Source: Nostoc sp. ATCC 53789
GTDB lineage: Bacteria; Cyanobacteriota; Cyanobacteriia; Cyanobacteriales; Nostocaceae
Direction of reading: 5' to 3'
Assembly (NCBI RefSeq): GCF_009873495.1
Contig: NZ_CP046703.1
Coordinates: 6,848,501-6,912,500 of the forward strand
DNA: 64,000 nt
Below the pieces are notes generated by a model. It saw nothing but the letters and a program-made list of their open reading frames with translations, had not been told where the DNA came from and did not search any database. Shown one piece after another: positions 26,310-34,249 of the stretch. A program made the translations under genes and the position numbers. Position 1 is the first letter of the stretch. Every line of letters begins with the position of its first letter.

Positions 26310-26324
26310 ACGGGGGAGTATCAA
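26289..26324 (+). mobile_element. IS605-type right-end hairpin
   Basis: CCAAGAATCCCCCG...CGGGGGAGTATCAA forms a stem (CCCCCG with CGGGGG) at the 3' end of the TnpB remnant. This is the layout of IS200/IS605 right ends, where the guide-RNA scaffold of TnpB normally ends. A similar structure lies at 27384-27425. Confidence 0.65.
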
Positions 26325-26364
26325 TAATTAACCTATATTCTCAGCAATTACAAAGCACTGTAGT

Positions 26365-27012
26365 TTAATTAGTGCCTGGTTGCGTTGGAACAGTCGGTTG
26401 TGCTGGAACAGTCTGTTGCGTTGGAAATGGAACGGTCTCGATACTTGATCCCGCAGGAATGATGGTTGGTGGTGTTGAAGATGAAGCACCGATAACACTA
26501 TCATCAGCACTAATACAAGTATCCAAGACTTGAGCAGGAGGAACATCGATTTGACTACGCAAGCCAACCACACACTGCCCAAAGCGCACGGGTAACAAAC
26601 TACGTCCACAGTAATTTAAAACTGCCGGATTAGCTTCTTCCTTCGTACTTAAACTGACACCGACTACACAGGTAGCTAACTCTTCAGGTCGCCGGGCCTT
26701 CCCACAAGAAGAAAGTGCATCTGTCGCAGCAATTTGGGTTTCCTTATCAATTTTAACCACGCAAGCAGCCAAATCAGTTGGACGCAGTGCAGCTGCACAA
26801 GCTTGTGATGCCGCTTCTGCAGTTACGCCCACTTTTAGGAGACGACCTGCACAGTTACTATAATCATTGCTGTAGGAAGCAGCGATCGCTGGGTTGGGTA
26901 AGATCGTTGTCAACCATCCAGCTATAGCCAAAACTGGTACTATTAAACTTCTGGAGGTGGAACTGGCTTGTTTGTTCTTACCTCTATTAACCGCTTTATT
27001 GCTCATTGACAT
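26365..27012 (-). CDS. secreted protein with repeated cysteine motifs
   Basis: About 215 residues from the preferred ATG at 27010-27012, which has a GGAG seven bases upstream; earlier in-frame starts reach 27033. A signal peptide or anchor (LIVPVLAIAGWLTTILP) ends near AIAAS. Four imperfect repeats follow, each with a pair of cysteines (ASQACAAALRPTDLAACVV, SSCGKARRPEELATCVV, NYCGRSLLPVRFGQCVV, then a partial one). The tail is Pro/Thr-rich. The paired cysteines suggest disulfides in the periplasm. The family is conserved in cyanobacteria as far as I recall, but its function is unknown. Confidence 0.8.
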   Translation of the reverse strand: MSMSNKAVNRGKNKQASSTSRSLIVPVLAIAGWLTTILPNPAIAASYSNDYSNCAGRLLKVGVTAEAASQACAAALRPTDLAACVVKIDKETQIAATDALSSCGKARRPEELATCVVGVSLSTKEEANPAVLNYCGRSLLPVRFGQCVVGLRSQIDVPPAQVLDTCISADDSVIGASSSTPPTIIPAGSSIETVPFPTQQTVPAQPTVPTQPGTN

Positions 27013-27033
27013 TGCCATTCTCCAAACACCCAA

Positions 27034-27473
27034 AGTTATGCTAACTCAAATATTTTAAAAATCCTCTGTAATTCAATAATTTCAGCGTGAGCAAAGTTTA
27101 GACATAATTAATTATGCCGGAAATTGTGTTAATATAACTGTTTGAAAGATAAGTAGGCAACGTAAAAAGTATTTCAGAGTAAGAATGCTGCGTACACCAA
27201 TCTGATGATTGAGTAGCCTACGAAACTAAATAAAAACAAAAAACTTATTGGCAGAAGTACGGCGTGACAGGTCGGAATTCAAGCTTGGAAGCTAGTACGT
27301 CGGTACCGACTTAAAGCAACTGGCACAAAAGTTGAAGCCTCTACTCTGGTAGGATACGTCATACCAAGGCAAGCAGCTTCAAAAACCAAGAATCCCCTGA
27401 TTTTTTTTAATCAGTGGTATGTCAACATAGAATGTTTGGGTAAAGTTTAAACAGGATTAGATTAAGGAAACTC
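27034..27473. promoter_or_regulatory. rpsD upstream region with IS605-like scar
   Basis: The divergent spacer holds the promoters of rpsD and the secreted-protein gene. The part from about 27250 is highly structured (AAGCTTGGAAGC, GTCGGTACCGAC) and ends in the hairpin described separately. It may be either an rpsD leader or a decayed mobile-element end. Confidence 0.4.
27250..27425 (+). mobile_element. probable IS605 right-end / guide-scaffold remnant
   Basis: The end reads CCAAGAATCCCCTGAT, a T-run, ATCAGTGG, then TATGTCAA, which parallels the TnpB right end at 26289-26324 (CCAAGAATCCCCC...GGAGTATCAA). The preceding 130 bases have several short stems, as TnpB guide-RNA scaffolds do. No TnpB coding sequence is recognisable here. 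The assignment is by pattern only. Confidence 0.4.
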
Positions 27474-28082
27474 ATGTCCCGATATAGAGGGCCACGCCTC
27501 AGAATTGTCCGTCGCTTAGGCGACCTACCAGGATTGACTCGTAAAAGCGCCAGACGCGCTTACCCGCCTGGTATGCATGGTCAGAACCGTAAAAAACGCT
27601 CTGAGTATGCCATCCGTCTAGAAGAAAAGCAAAAGCTCCGCTTCAACTACGGTTTGACTGAAAAGCAATTGCTCCGCTATGTGCGGAAAGCCAGACGTGT
27701 TACTGGTTCTACCGGACAAGTCCTGCTGCAATTGTTAGAAATGCGCTTGGATAATACCGTTTTCCGCTTGGGTATAGCCCCGACTATCCCAGCCGCTCGT
27801 CAATTGGTGAATCACGGTCACGTAACTGTTAATGGTCGTGTGGTGAATATTGCCAGCTACCAATGCCGTCCTGGAGAAGTAATTGCAGTCAGGGATCGGG
27901 CACAATCACGGAAGTTGGTGGAAGCTAACTTGCAATATCCCGGTTTGGCAAACCTCCCCAGTCATTTGGAGTTTGACAAAAATAAGTTGGTTGGTAAAGT
28001 CAACAGTGTTATTGAGCGCGAATGGGTGGCACTACAAGTTAATGAACTACTTGTGGTGGAATACTACTCACGACAAGCGTAA
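27474..28082 (+). CDS. rpsD: 30S ribosomal protein S4
   Basis: A 202-residue primary 16S rRNA-binding protein. It begins MSRYRGPRLRIVRRLG, typical of the cyanobacterial and plastid S4. The S4 RNA-binding domain is at about 92-150 (LEMRLDNTVFRLGIAPTIPAARQLVNHGHVTVNG). In bacteria S4 can also regulate its own operon. Here it stands alone, not in the large ribosomal clusters, which is usual in cyanobacteria. An AAGGAA ribosome site precedes the ATG. Confidence 0.98.
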   Translation: MSRYRGPRLRIVRRLGDLPGLTRKSARRAYPPGMHGQNRKKRSEYAIRLEEKQKLRFNYGLTEKQLLRYVRKARRVTGSTGQVLLQLLEMRLDNTVFRLGIAPTIPAARQLVNHGHVTVNGRVVNIASYQCRPGEVIAVRDRAQSRKLVEANLQYPGLANLPSHLEFDKNKLVGKVNSVIEREWVALQVNELLVVEYYSRQA

Positions 28083-28099
28083 TAGTCATTTTTTCTTAG

Positions 28100-28134
28100 T
28101 CATTTGTCCTTAGTTATTTGCAAGGGACAAATGA
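28100..28134. terminator. hairpin between rpsD and moaA
   Basis: TCATTTGTCC pairs with GGACAAATGA between two convergent genes. The arm belongs to the TCATTTGTCC low-complexity word that also occurs in other spacers (40279-40375, 51640-51735, 52560-52625). Confidence 0.5.
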
Positions 28135-28141
28135 CCAATTA

Positions 28142-29128
28142 CTATCCGCCAATTTGTGACATAGTGCGAGTATATGTACCGACAATCCCAGAATCGCGCC
28201 CTTTAAAGTTAATTTCTGGCTTCATTCCAAGTAAATGCCTCACCTGCTCTTGTAATTGAGCGGTGCTAGTGCCAGAACGCAGAGCAGTTTTTAAATCTAT
28301 TTGACCAGTTTCATTCAATAAACAGGGACGCAGCCAGCCATCAGCACTCAGGCGCATCCGATTACAGCGATCGCAAAAACATTCTGACATCTGACTAATA
28401 AATCCTAGTGTCCCCTTCGCACCAGGAATTTGAAAAACATCAGCAGGGCCAGCCCCACGAACTTGAGATTCTGTCAAGCCCCAGCGATCGCGGATTTGTT
28501 GCCGTAAATCGGCTGAAGATACCCAACCGCGATCGCCAAACAAATCCACATTACCAATAGGCATAAATTCAATAAATCGAACGTGCCACTGTTTATCAAT
28601 TGTCAGAGCAGCTAAATCTAGAATTTCGTGGTCATTAACGCCAGGAATCACTACCACATTCAGCTTCAGTGGGTCGAATCCGACGTGGTGGGCAGCTTGA
28701 ATTCCCTGCCAAACTTGTTGCCAACGAGAACGGCCCTGATTACCGATAATTTGGTCAAAAGTGTCAGGATGAAGAGAGTCTAGACTGATATTAATTCGTC
28801 GCAGACCAGCATTGTAGAGGTTTTGTGCCATCGGAGCCAGCAAAAACCCGTTGGTGGTCATAGAGAGGTCTTGAGTTTGGGGTAAAGTTGCGATCGCACT
28901 GACCAAATCCACCACACGCGGACGCAATAAGGGTTCACCCCCTGTCAAACGAAACCGATTAAAGCCTACTGGAATAAATACTTCTTTAATTAAGGTGAGC
29001 AACTCTTCATCAGTTAACAGCTGTTGCTTGAGAATATAGTCCAGTTCTACTCCCTCTGGCATACAGTATTGACAACGAAAATTACAGCGATCGATTAAAC
29101 TAATGCGGAGGTAGTCTACCTGGTTCAT
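28142..29128 (-). CDS. moaA: GTP 3',8-cyclase MoaA (molybdenum cofactor synthesis)
   Basis: A radical-SAM enzyme that rearranges GTP in the first step of molybdopterin synthesis. The SAM cluster motif is CNFRCQYC near residue 15. The second, substrate-side cluster has CFCDRC and a later Cys (LRPC), as MoaA requires. The SAM-binding GGEP is in FRLTGGEPLLRP. The first ATG with a good N-terminus (MNQVDYLRIS) is at 29126-29128, and an upstream TTG would add nine residues. The cofactor is needed by nitrate reductase. The other moa genes are not in the window. Confidence 0.95.
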   Translation of the reverse strand: MNQVDYLRISLIDRCNFRCQYCMPEGVELDYILKQQLLTDEELLTLIKEVFIPVGFNRFRLTGGEPLLRPRVVDLVSAIATLPQTQDLSMTTNGFLLAPMAQNLYNAGLRRINISLDSLHPDTFDQIIGNQGRSRWQQVWQGIQAAHHVGFDPLKLNVVVIPGVNDHEILDLAALTIDKQWHVRFIEFMPIGNVDLFGDRGWVSSADLRQQIRDRWGLTESQVRGAGPADVFQIPGAKGTLGFISQMSECFCDRCNRMRLSADGWLRPCLLNETGQIDLKTALRSGTSTAQLQEQVRHLLGMKPEINFKGRDSGIVGTYTRTMSQIGG

Positions 29129-29289
29129 CGTTTTATTTTTATTCTCTCTGATCAATTAAAGACCTTACTGAGGTGGTTTACCCCTTCCTACTATATGTGT
29201 AGTAATTCAAAATACCGTACTCCCCCTTAAGTGATAGTCCGCAGATTATGGCATAATAAGCCGATCGCATCCACTAGTTATCATCAATC

Positions 29290-30321
29290 GTGCAAGACAC
29301 CGACTCCATCAACGACCTTGCTGCTGCTTTACTACAGCCAGCAGATATCAGCTTTGAACTGCCCGATCCAGAAGATGAACAGATTCTAGAATCAGATTTT
29401 CAACAGCAGCTAGAAATAGCTTGGCAGGTATGCGATCGCTTTGATTTGCAAACTGAAATCTGGCGGGGACGAATTTTACGGGCTATCCGCGACAGAGAGA
29501 AAGTGGGTGGTGATGGGCGCGGTACTGGCTTTCTGCGATGGCTAAAAGAGCGGGAAATCAGCAAAAGTCAAGCTTACGCCTGGATTCAACTGGCCAATAG
29601 TGCCGATACTCTGATTGAAGACGGTAAACTCGACCCCGGTTCTGTGAATAACTTCAGTAAACGGGCATTTGTTGAAACCTCCAAAGCATCGCCAGAAGTG
29701 CAACAGATGGTGAGTGAAGCCGCCCAAAAAGGCGATCGCATCACCAGGCGCGAAGTGCGTCAACTCAGCGATGAATGGACAGCCATGTCCTCAGATTTAT
29801 TACCTGAATCAGTCAAGGAAAAAGCCGCAGATAACACCCTTCCACCGCGCTACATCGCCCCATTGGTGAAGGAAATGGAAAAACTGCCAGAATCGCACCA
29901 AAAGTTTATCCAGAAAGAAATTGCTGCCAATCCTGATGTGGATACCCTGAAACAGGTAACTAGCGAAGCGCGTAACTTGGCCAAATATCTCAAAGGGGCG
30001 GCTCAAGTCCAGGCGCTGACGCAGGAAAATGTTGATATTGAAACAGCCTTAGAAGAAGCGCAAAGAGTCGGCTGTTTGAGCATAGCTGCTGATTTGGTCA
30101 ATCAAGCATCGCAGATTGAACAAACGATCGCTAAACTCTATATGACGTGGAAACGAATTGGCAATTTGGCAGATAGATTATATGTAGATACTGGTGCAAG
30201 TACACCCAACTTGCGATCGCTCCTCACTTGCTTGGAACCTCTGGGTGGTGAAATTATGGAATTGCAACTTAGTGGTGCGACTGAACACACTGTTCGTTTG
30301 CAAATTCAGGAGACGAGTTAG
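29290..30321 (+). CDS. conserved cyanobacterial protein, HTH-like, function unknown
   Basis: A 343-residue soluble, largely helical protein. An acidic N-terminus is followed by WRGRILRAIRDREKVGGDGRG and the helix-turn-helix-like segment EREISKSQAYAWIQLANSAD (about 87-106), which resembles DNA-binding or DUF3102-type domains. The middle is charged helices (VKEMEKLPESHQKFIQKEIA), and the C-terminus from about 270 is a small mixed domain. A GTG start is used. It is divergent from moaA. I do not recognise a named family, and a DNA-binding role is an inference from the HTH-like segment. Confidence 0.7.
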   Translation: MQDTDSINDLAAALLQPADISFELPDPEDEQILESDFQQQLEIAWQVCDRFDLQTEIWRGRILRAIRDREKVGGDGRGTGFLRWLKEREISKSQAYAWIQLANSADTLIEDGKLDPGSVNNFSKRAFVETSKASPEVQQMVSEAAQKGDRITRREVRQLSDEWTAMSSDLLPESVKEKAADNTLPPRYIAPLVKEMEKLPESHQKFIQKEIAANPDVDTLKQVTSEARNLAKYLKGAAQVQALTQENVDIETALEEAQRVGCLSIAADLVNQASQIEQTIAKLYMTWKRIGNLADRLYVDTGASTPNLRSLLTCLEPLGGEIMELQLSGATEHTVRLQIQETS

Positions 30322-30426
30322 GGAATAGACAATAGGCAAACTTGTGGGCAGTAATTGCGATCGTAATTACTGCCAAGTTACAGAAATTTAACTTTAATTC
30401 AGAGATTGTTTAACTTATCTCAAAGT

Positions 30427-32784
30427 CTAACGAGTAGCGCAAGATGTAGCCGTGAGTGACGAGTTATGGGGCGACGCAGTGGGTACTTGAGCAACCAAAA
30501 CCACATTACCATCGGCATCCATTACCCATCCTTGGGCTTCTACAATTTGAGTAGGTTCATTGACAGAATTAACTTTCTGTGATTTTTCTTCTATGTTTTG
30601 CTGCGCCTGAAGAACCGCTCTTTTCTGAATACCAGCAGCACTATTTTTACTCTCTGGCTGTAGTGTGATCCAATCTGCCAGCACCGCATCATCAGCTATC
30701 AATGGCTGCGTGGGATCGGCTACTAGTCCTCCACGCCCAGTAGCAATAAAGGAACTCCTTCCTATTTTTGCACCAGAATTACAACCAGCAGCAATTTGCT
30801 CAGAAGCATCAACCAGATTGACGGGTAGTTCCACTAATCCTTTGCTGGGGTCAGCATCTGGTGAGTTGATTTGCACAGTGCCACTTAATGAAGGGTTTTG
30901 CTGAGAAAATGCCGTGATGTCGCTTGTTCGGAGGTTATTCGGGTTGATTGAGCCTGTTGGATCAAGCCTTTCTACGTCTGCACGGGTGCGTGGCACAAAC
31001 CCAAAGATGTTTTTAGCGGTGATTGTGATTTTACCACCTGAGCCAGAGAAAGCGTTGGCAGTTATATCGTTATTTCCGAAGGGAGTGGCGACGAGGAAGC
31101 CATTAGGTGCTTTGATGGTGATATTACCACCAGTTTTATCACCCCCTGCATTAGTAGATATTTGACTATTGCGCCGCATTAGTAACAAATCTCGCACCTG
31201 TAGCGAAATATCCCCACCTCGACCTAACTTACTATTAGATGTGAGTTTTCCTTGGTTGTCCAACAGTATGGAGCGAGCAGTTATATTGAGTTCACCTGCT
31301 GATCCTAAATTATTTACATCTCCTTTGTAGATTGTATTCGGTTGAAGCTTTGGAAGTTCACTGCTCACAGTTATTGCAGCCCCATCCGAAATAATCAATT
31401 GTCCTGTGACGATTGTAATTTTTCCAGCCTCTCCAGAGCCTAAAGTCCCAGCGAACAAGCCGCCGGGCAAGCCATCTGGTGTGGTTCCAATTAGTTCTAT
31501 AGACTCTGAGGCGTTGACAGTCAAATTTCCTCCTGAACCTATGGCTGGTATAAATTCTACTGGAGTTCGATATGCTCCACTAGACTGTGTTGATACCTCT
31601 GCCCCACCTTGGATAAGCAATTTCCCAGTGTTGATTGTAAGGTCACCCGCTTTTCCATCAGATGTAGTTATGCTAGAAAGTATACTAGGAAAAGTAAAAT
31701 TATCTGGTGTCGTAAAGCTACCAATCAACTCTACGGACTCGGAGGCATTAATGGTCAAATTTCCCCCTGCACCCTTGCCTCTAGTAGAAGTAGATACTTG
31801 TGCGCCATCTCGAACAATTAATTTCCTGGTGTTAATCGTTAATTCTCCACCATCCCCAACGCCATTATTCCGATTTCTCAAGATCACAAAAAGACCAATT
31901 AGTTCCACACTTTTGCCCTGCAACTGAATATTGCCACCACCTACGCCAGTAACATCTACTTGAGATGGAATTCCAGAACCGTCAATAGTTCGCTGGATTA
32001 GTTGAATGTTCTGAAAATTTTGGACACCTTCATATCCCAATATCCAACCTTGAACAGTTGACTTCAGATTGACCAGGCTATTGCCAGCGACACTTCCTAG
32101 CTCAACTCGTCCCGATGCTGCTGTTAAATTTCCGCCCTCTAACACAACATCACCTCCTACAAGTGCCAAGGTTTTGCCTGGCTGCACCTGTAACCCAACA
32201 GGTTCACCCAAACTATTGACTGCGCCACCTGGACTAGCTTGGGATTGATTGCGAATGGGAGCCGCAGTGGCTCCGAATTGTAAGCCAATGGGAACACTTA
32301 CTGTTAGTAGGGGTGTGGTTTGGGGATTTGTAGCACTAAACTTTGTACCATCGGCAAAGTTTAGACTACTCGCTGTACTTGCAATAAATGAACCACCGAT
32401 GTTTAAAGAAGCATGAGTACCAAAAATAATCCCGTTGGGATTAATCAAAAACAGGTTAGCTGTACCGTTAGCTTTAAGGATGCCATCAATATTAGAGATA
32501 GACTTACCCGTTACCCGACTAATAATGTTCTGAATACCCTCAGTATTTTTAAACTCAGCCGTAGTCCCATTGAGTACAGAAAACTCCTTAAAACTGTGGA
32601 ACAAGTTACTTTCTAGTTGGGTTCCACCTTCAATAATTGTGATATTGCCCTGTGTTGTAACTTGAGAATTGTTAGGTAGAGTGCTATCCTGGGTGATTTG
32701 GGCAAAAGCACAATTGGCAGAGAAAGCTATTGCGCCACCTATTACAATTCCTAATCCTTGAAACCAGCCACACAGAATACTCAT
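30427..32784 (-). CDS. filamentous-haemagglutinin-type exoprotein 1
   Basis: A 785-residue secreted protein of the two-partner-secretion (TpsA-like) type. A signal peptide ends near NCAFA. The N-terminal TPS domain has the typical NGTANLFLINPNGIIFG segment (about 105-121). A long beta-helix follows, built of repeats such as GGNLTINASESVELIG and GKLLIQGGAEVS. The C-terminal 40 residues (EAQGWVMDADGNVVLVAQ, ending ASPHNSSL) are shared with the paralogue at 34250. It would be exported across the outer membrane by a TpsB partner, which is not in the window. It lies 710 bases after the small Cys-tailed gene at 33495. Confidence 0.88.
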   Translation of the reverse strand: MSILCGWFQGLGIVIGGAIAFSANCAFAQITQDSTLPNNSQVTTQGNITIIEGGTQLESNLFHSFKEFSVLNGTTAEFKNTEGIQNIISRVTGKSISNIDGILKANGTANLFLINPNGIIFGTHASLNIGGSFIASTASSLNFADGTKFSATNPQTTPLLTVSVPIGLQFGATAAPIRNQSQASPGGAVNSLGEPVGLQVQPGKTLALVGGDVVLEGGNLTAASGRVELGSVAGNSLVNLKSTVQGWILGYEGVQNFQNIQLIQRTIDGSGIPSQVDVTGVGGGNIQLQGKSVELIGLFVILRNRNNGVGDGGELTINTRKLIVRDGAQVSTSTRGKGAGGNLTINASESVELIGSFTTPDNFTFPSILSSITTSDGKAGDLTINTGKLLIQGGAEVSTQSSGAYRTPVEFIPAIGSGGNLTVNASESIELIGTTPDGLPGGLFAGTLGSGEAGKITIVTGQLIISDGAAITVSSELPKLQPNTIYKGDVNNLGSAGELNITARSILLDNQGKLTSNSKLGRGGDISLQVRDLLLMRRNSQISTNAGGDKTGGNITIKAPNGFLVATPFGNNDITANAFSGSGGKITITAKNIFGFVPRTRADVERLDPTGSINPNNLRTSDITAFSQQNPSLSGTVQINSPDADPSKGLVELPVNLVDASEQIAAGCNSGAKIGRSSFIATGRGGLVADPTQPLIADDAVLADWITLQPESKNSAAGIQKRAVLQAQQNIEEKSQKVNSVNEPTQIVEAQGWVMDADGNVVLVAQVPTASPHNSSLTATSCATR

Positions 32785-33494
32785 AACGAATAATAAACTC
32801 CTTTAAAAAACTATCAATTGCTAAATAATAGTAACGCTGTACCTCTATTCAGTAAACTATATCTATCTCAATAGACTACAATATTTAAATCGTTAATATA
32901 CGTTTTTCTATTGTATAAATCTGATAAGACTCCTCATTAAAACTAATAAAATTAAAGGCACAACAATGTTATGCCTCTACAAAAAGTTTTTATTCTACTT
33001 AGCTAAAAGCAATATTGCTAACTTAACTATTAATAAGCTTGCTGATTGAGAATAAAAATACAATTCTGTGACATTACTAAAAATTGATTTGGTTTCTCAT
33101 AGTAATGCTATTACTTTTATTCTAAATAAGCTACAATGACAGATATTAAGTTGATATACCGCTACAGTTTTCTAGCATTGAAATGTTTGCTTATTATGCA
33201 TAAGAAGGAAGTCTTATAACATTACTAAAAAAACAATTAGCTTTTTAGAGCAGCGCTATTAGGAATTACAAAGAAACAAATTATCCAATCTTGTGGGGTG
33301 GACAGCCTTCGATAGTTCCTGAGCCTTGTCGAAGGACTGAGCGCTCACGCCGAAGTCTTATCCGCCTATAGTTAAGGGCGGGCGAGAGGCACACCCTACA
33401 ACAAGTAGTTAGATATTTTTTATTTGGAAGTCCCTTACCTTTATTCTCAATTAATCGAGATTAGGTGTTAAGTTAACAATACCGCTACGGTTTT
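32785..33494. other. spacer between small Cys-tailed gene 1 and exoprotein 1
   Basis: No gene is seen in 710 bases. The region is AT-rich. At 33308-33345 there is a short hairpin-rich repeat with CCTTCGATAG and TTGTCGAAGG arms, and at 33378-33412 a GGGCGGGCGAGAGGC word. It probably holds the exoprotein promoter. Confidence 0.45.
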
Positions 33495-33806
33495 CTAGCA
33501 TTTAACGCAATATCCCCGCCAGTCCTCACAGCATTGCAATTTCATGACAACAGGGCCTAAATCCTTTGGCAAAAATCCCTGGGGTTGCTTGTTCTCAACA
33601 GCATCAGTAGATGGAATTGGAGCTAGTTCGATATTGCACTCAAGCTTAATTTTCAGGACTCTATCTTTTGATATACCGTTTTCTTCGAGTAGCGTGCGGA
33701 AATTAGAGTTTTTCAACATTTCTATAATTTCCTGCTGAATTTTTTCTTCTAACCGCTCTAAAGTTTCAGACTCAATGACTGCTTGCTGTGAAACTTGAGA
33801 TTCCAT
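33495..33806 (-). CDS. small Cys-tailed protein 1 (leader-like N-terminus)
   Basis: A 103-residue protein with no signal peptide. Residues about 12-62 are helical and charged (ETLERLEEKIQQEI, LLEENGISKDRVLKI, ECNIELAPI). The last 12 residues are a cysteine cluster, CCEDWRGYCVKC. An AGGAGAG stands eight bases before the ATG. It is a clear relative of the protein at 36977: both are 103 long, share ETL, LE, G, DR, CN, AV-N and LP at matching places, and end in a different four-cysteine tail. Each precedes a filamentous-haemagglutinin-type gene. The leader-plus-variable-tail look suggests a modified peptide or small secreted factor, but no modifying enzyme is visible. Confidence 0.7.
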   Translation of the reverse strand: MESQVSQQAVIESETLERLEEKIQQEIIEMLKNSNFRTLLEENGISKDRVLKIKLECNIELAPIPSTDAVENKQPQGFLPKDLGPVVMKLQCCEDWRGYCVKC

Positions 33807-34249
33807 GAATTTTGCTCTCCTTGCAGACTGGTAAATGTGTGGACTTATCTTGTGATGTACTAATTTAACCTGACTTCGATTAGTACAGTTTGGCGACGAA
33901 GAAATTAAGGATACAGAGTCTAGAGTGGCACGACAGCATTAGGTTTCTAACCCTCTTGCGAACTCCCATAATTATGACTTCAGCTTGGCTAGTTATAATT
34001 ACGCATTGTGTAACAAAACTTCATATATTTCTGCTGGATTTCCTTAAAGCCTTCATGAATCTGGCTACCAACCTGACAAAGAGGCTATACCTTCTCTACG
34101 AGACCCTACGCGAACGGTGAGCTACACCAACGCACCGACAGATGAGTTGAGTAGAGAGAGCGATCGCTTGCATGAGGGTCATTGCGAAAAAGCGATGTCT
34201 ACGACGGACTACGCCGGCGCACCGACAAAATTGACGAGAATCTCAAATT
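33807..34249. other. spacer with dispersed repeats
   Basis: No gene is supported. Copies of the TCTACGAGACCCTACGCGAAC and ACTACGCCGGCGCACCGACA repeat words lie at about 34092-34140 and 34190-34230. The left part should contain the promoter of the small Cys-tailed gene 1. Confidence 0.45.

Noticed and set aside
28142..29128. MoaA as a maturase for the Cys-tailed small proteins
   Set aside because: It has all the MoaA cluster motifs and no peptide-binding domain, and lies on the far side of other genes.
31406..31927. 173-codon plus-strand frame
   Set aside because: It is opposite the exoprotein gene, whose repetitive beta-helix DNA leaves long chance frames on the other strand.
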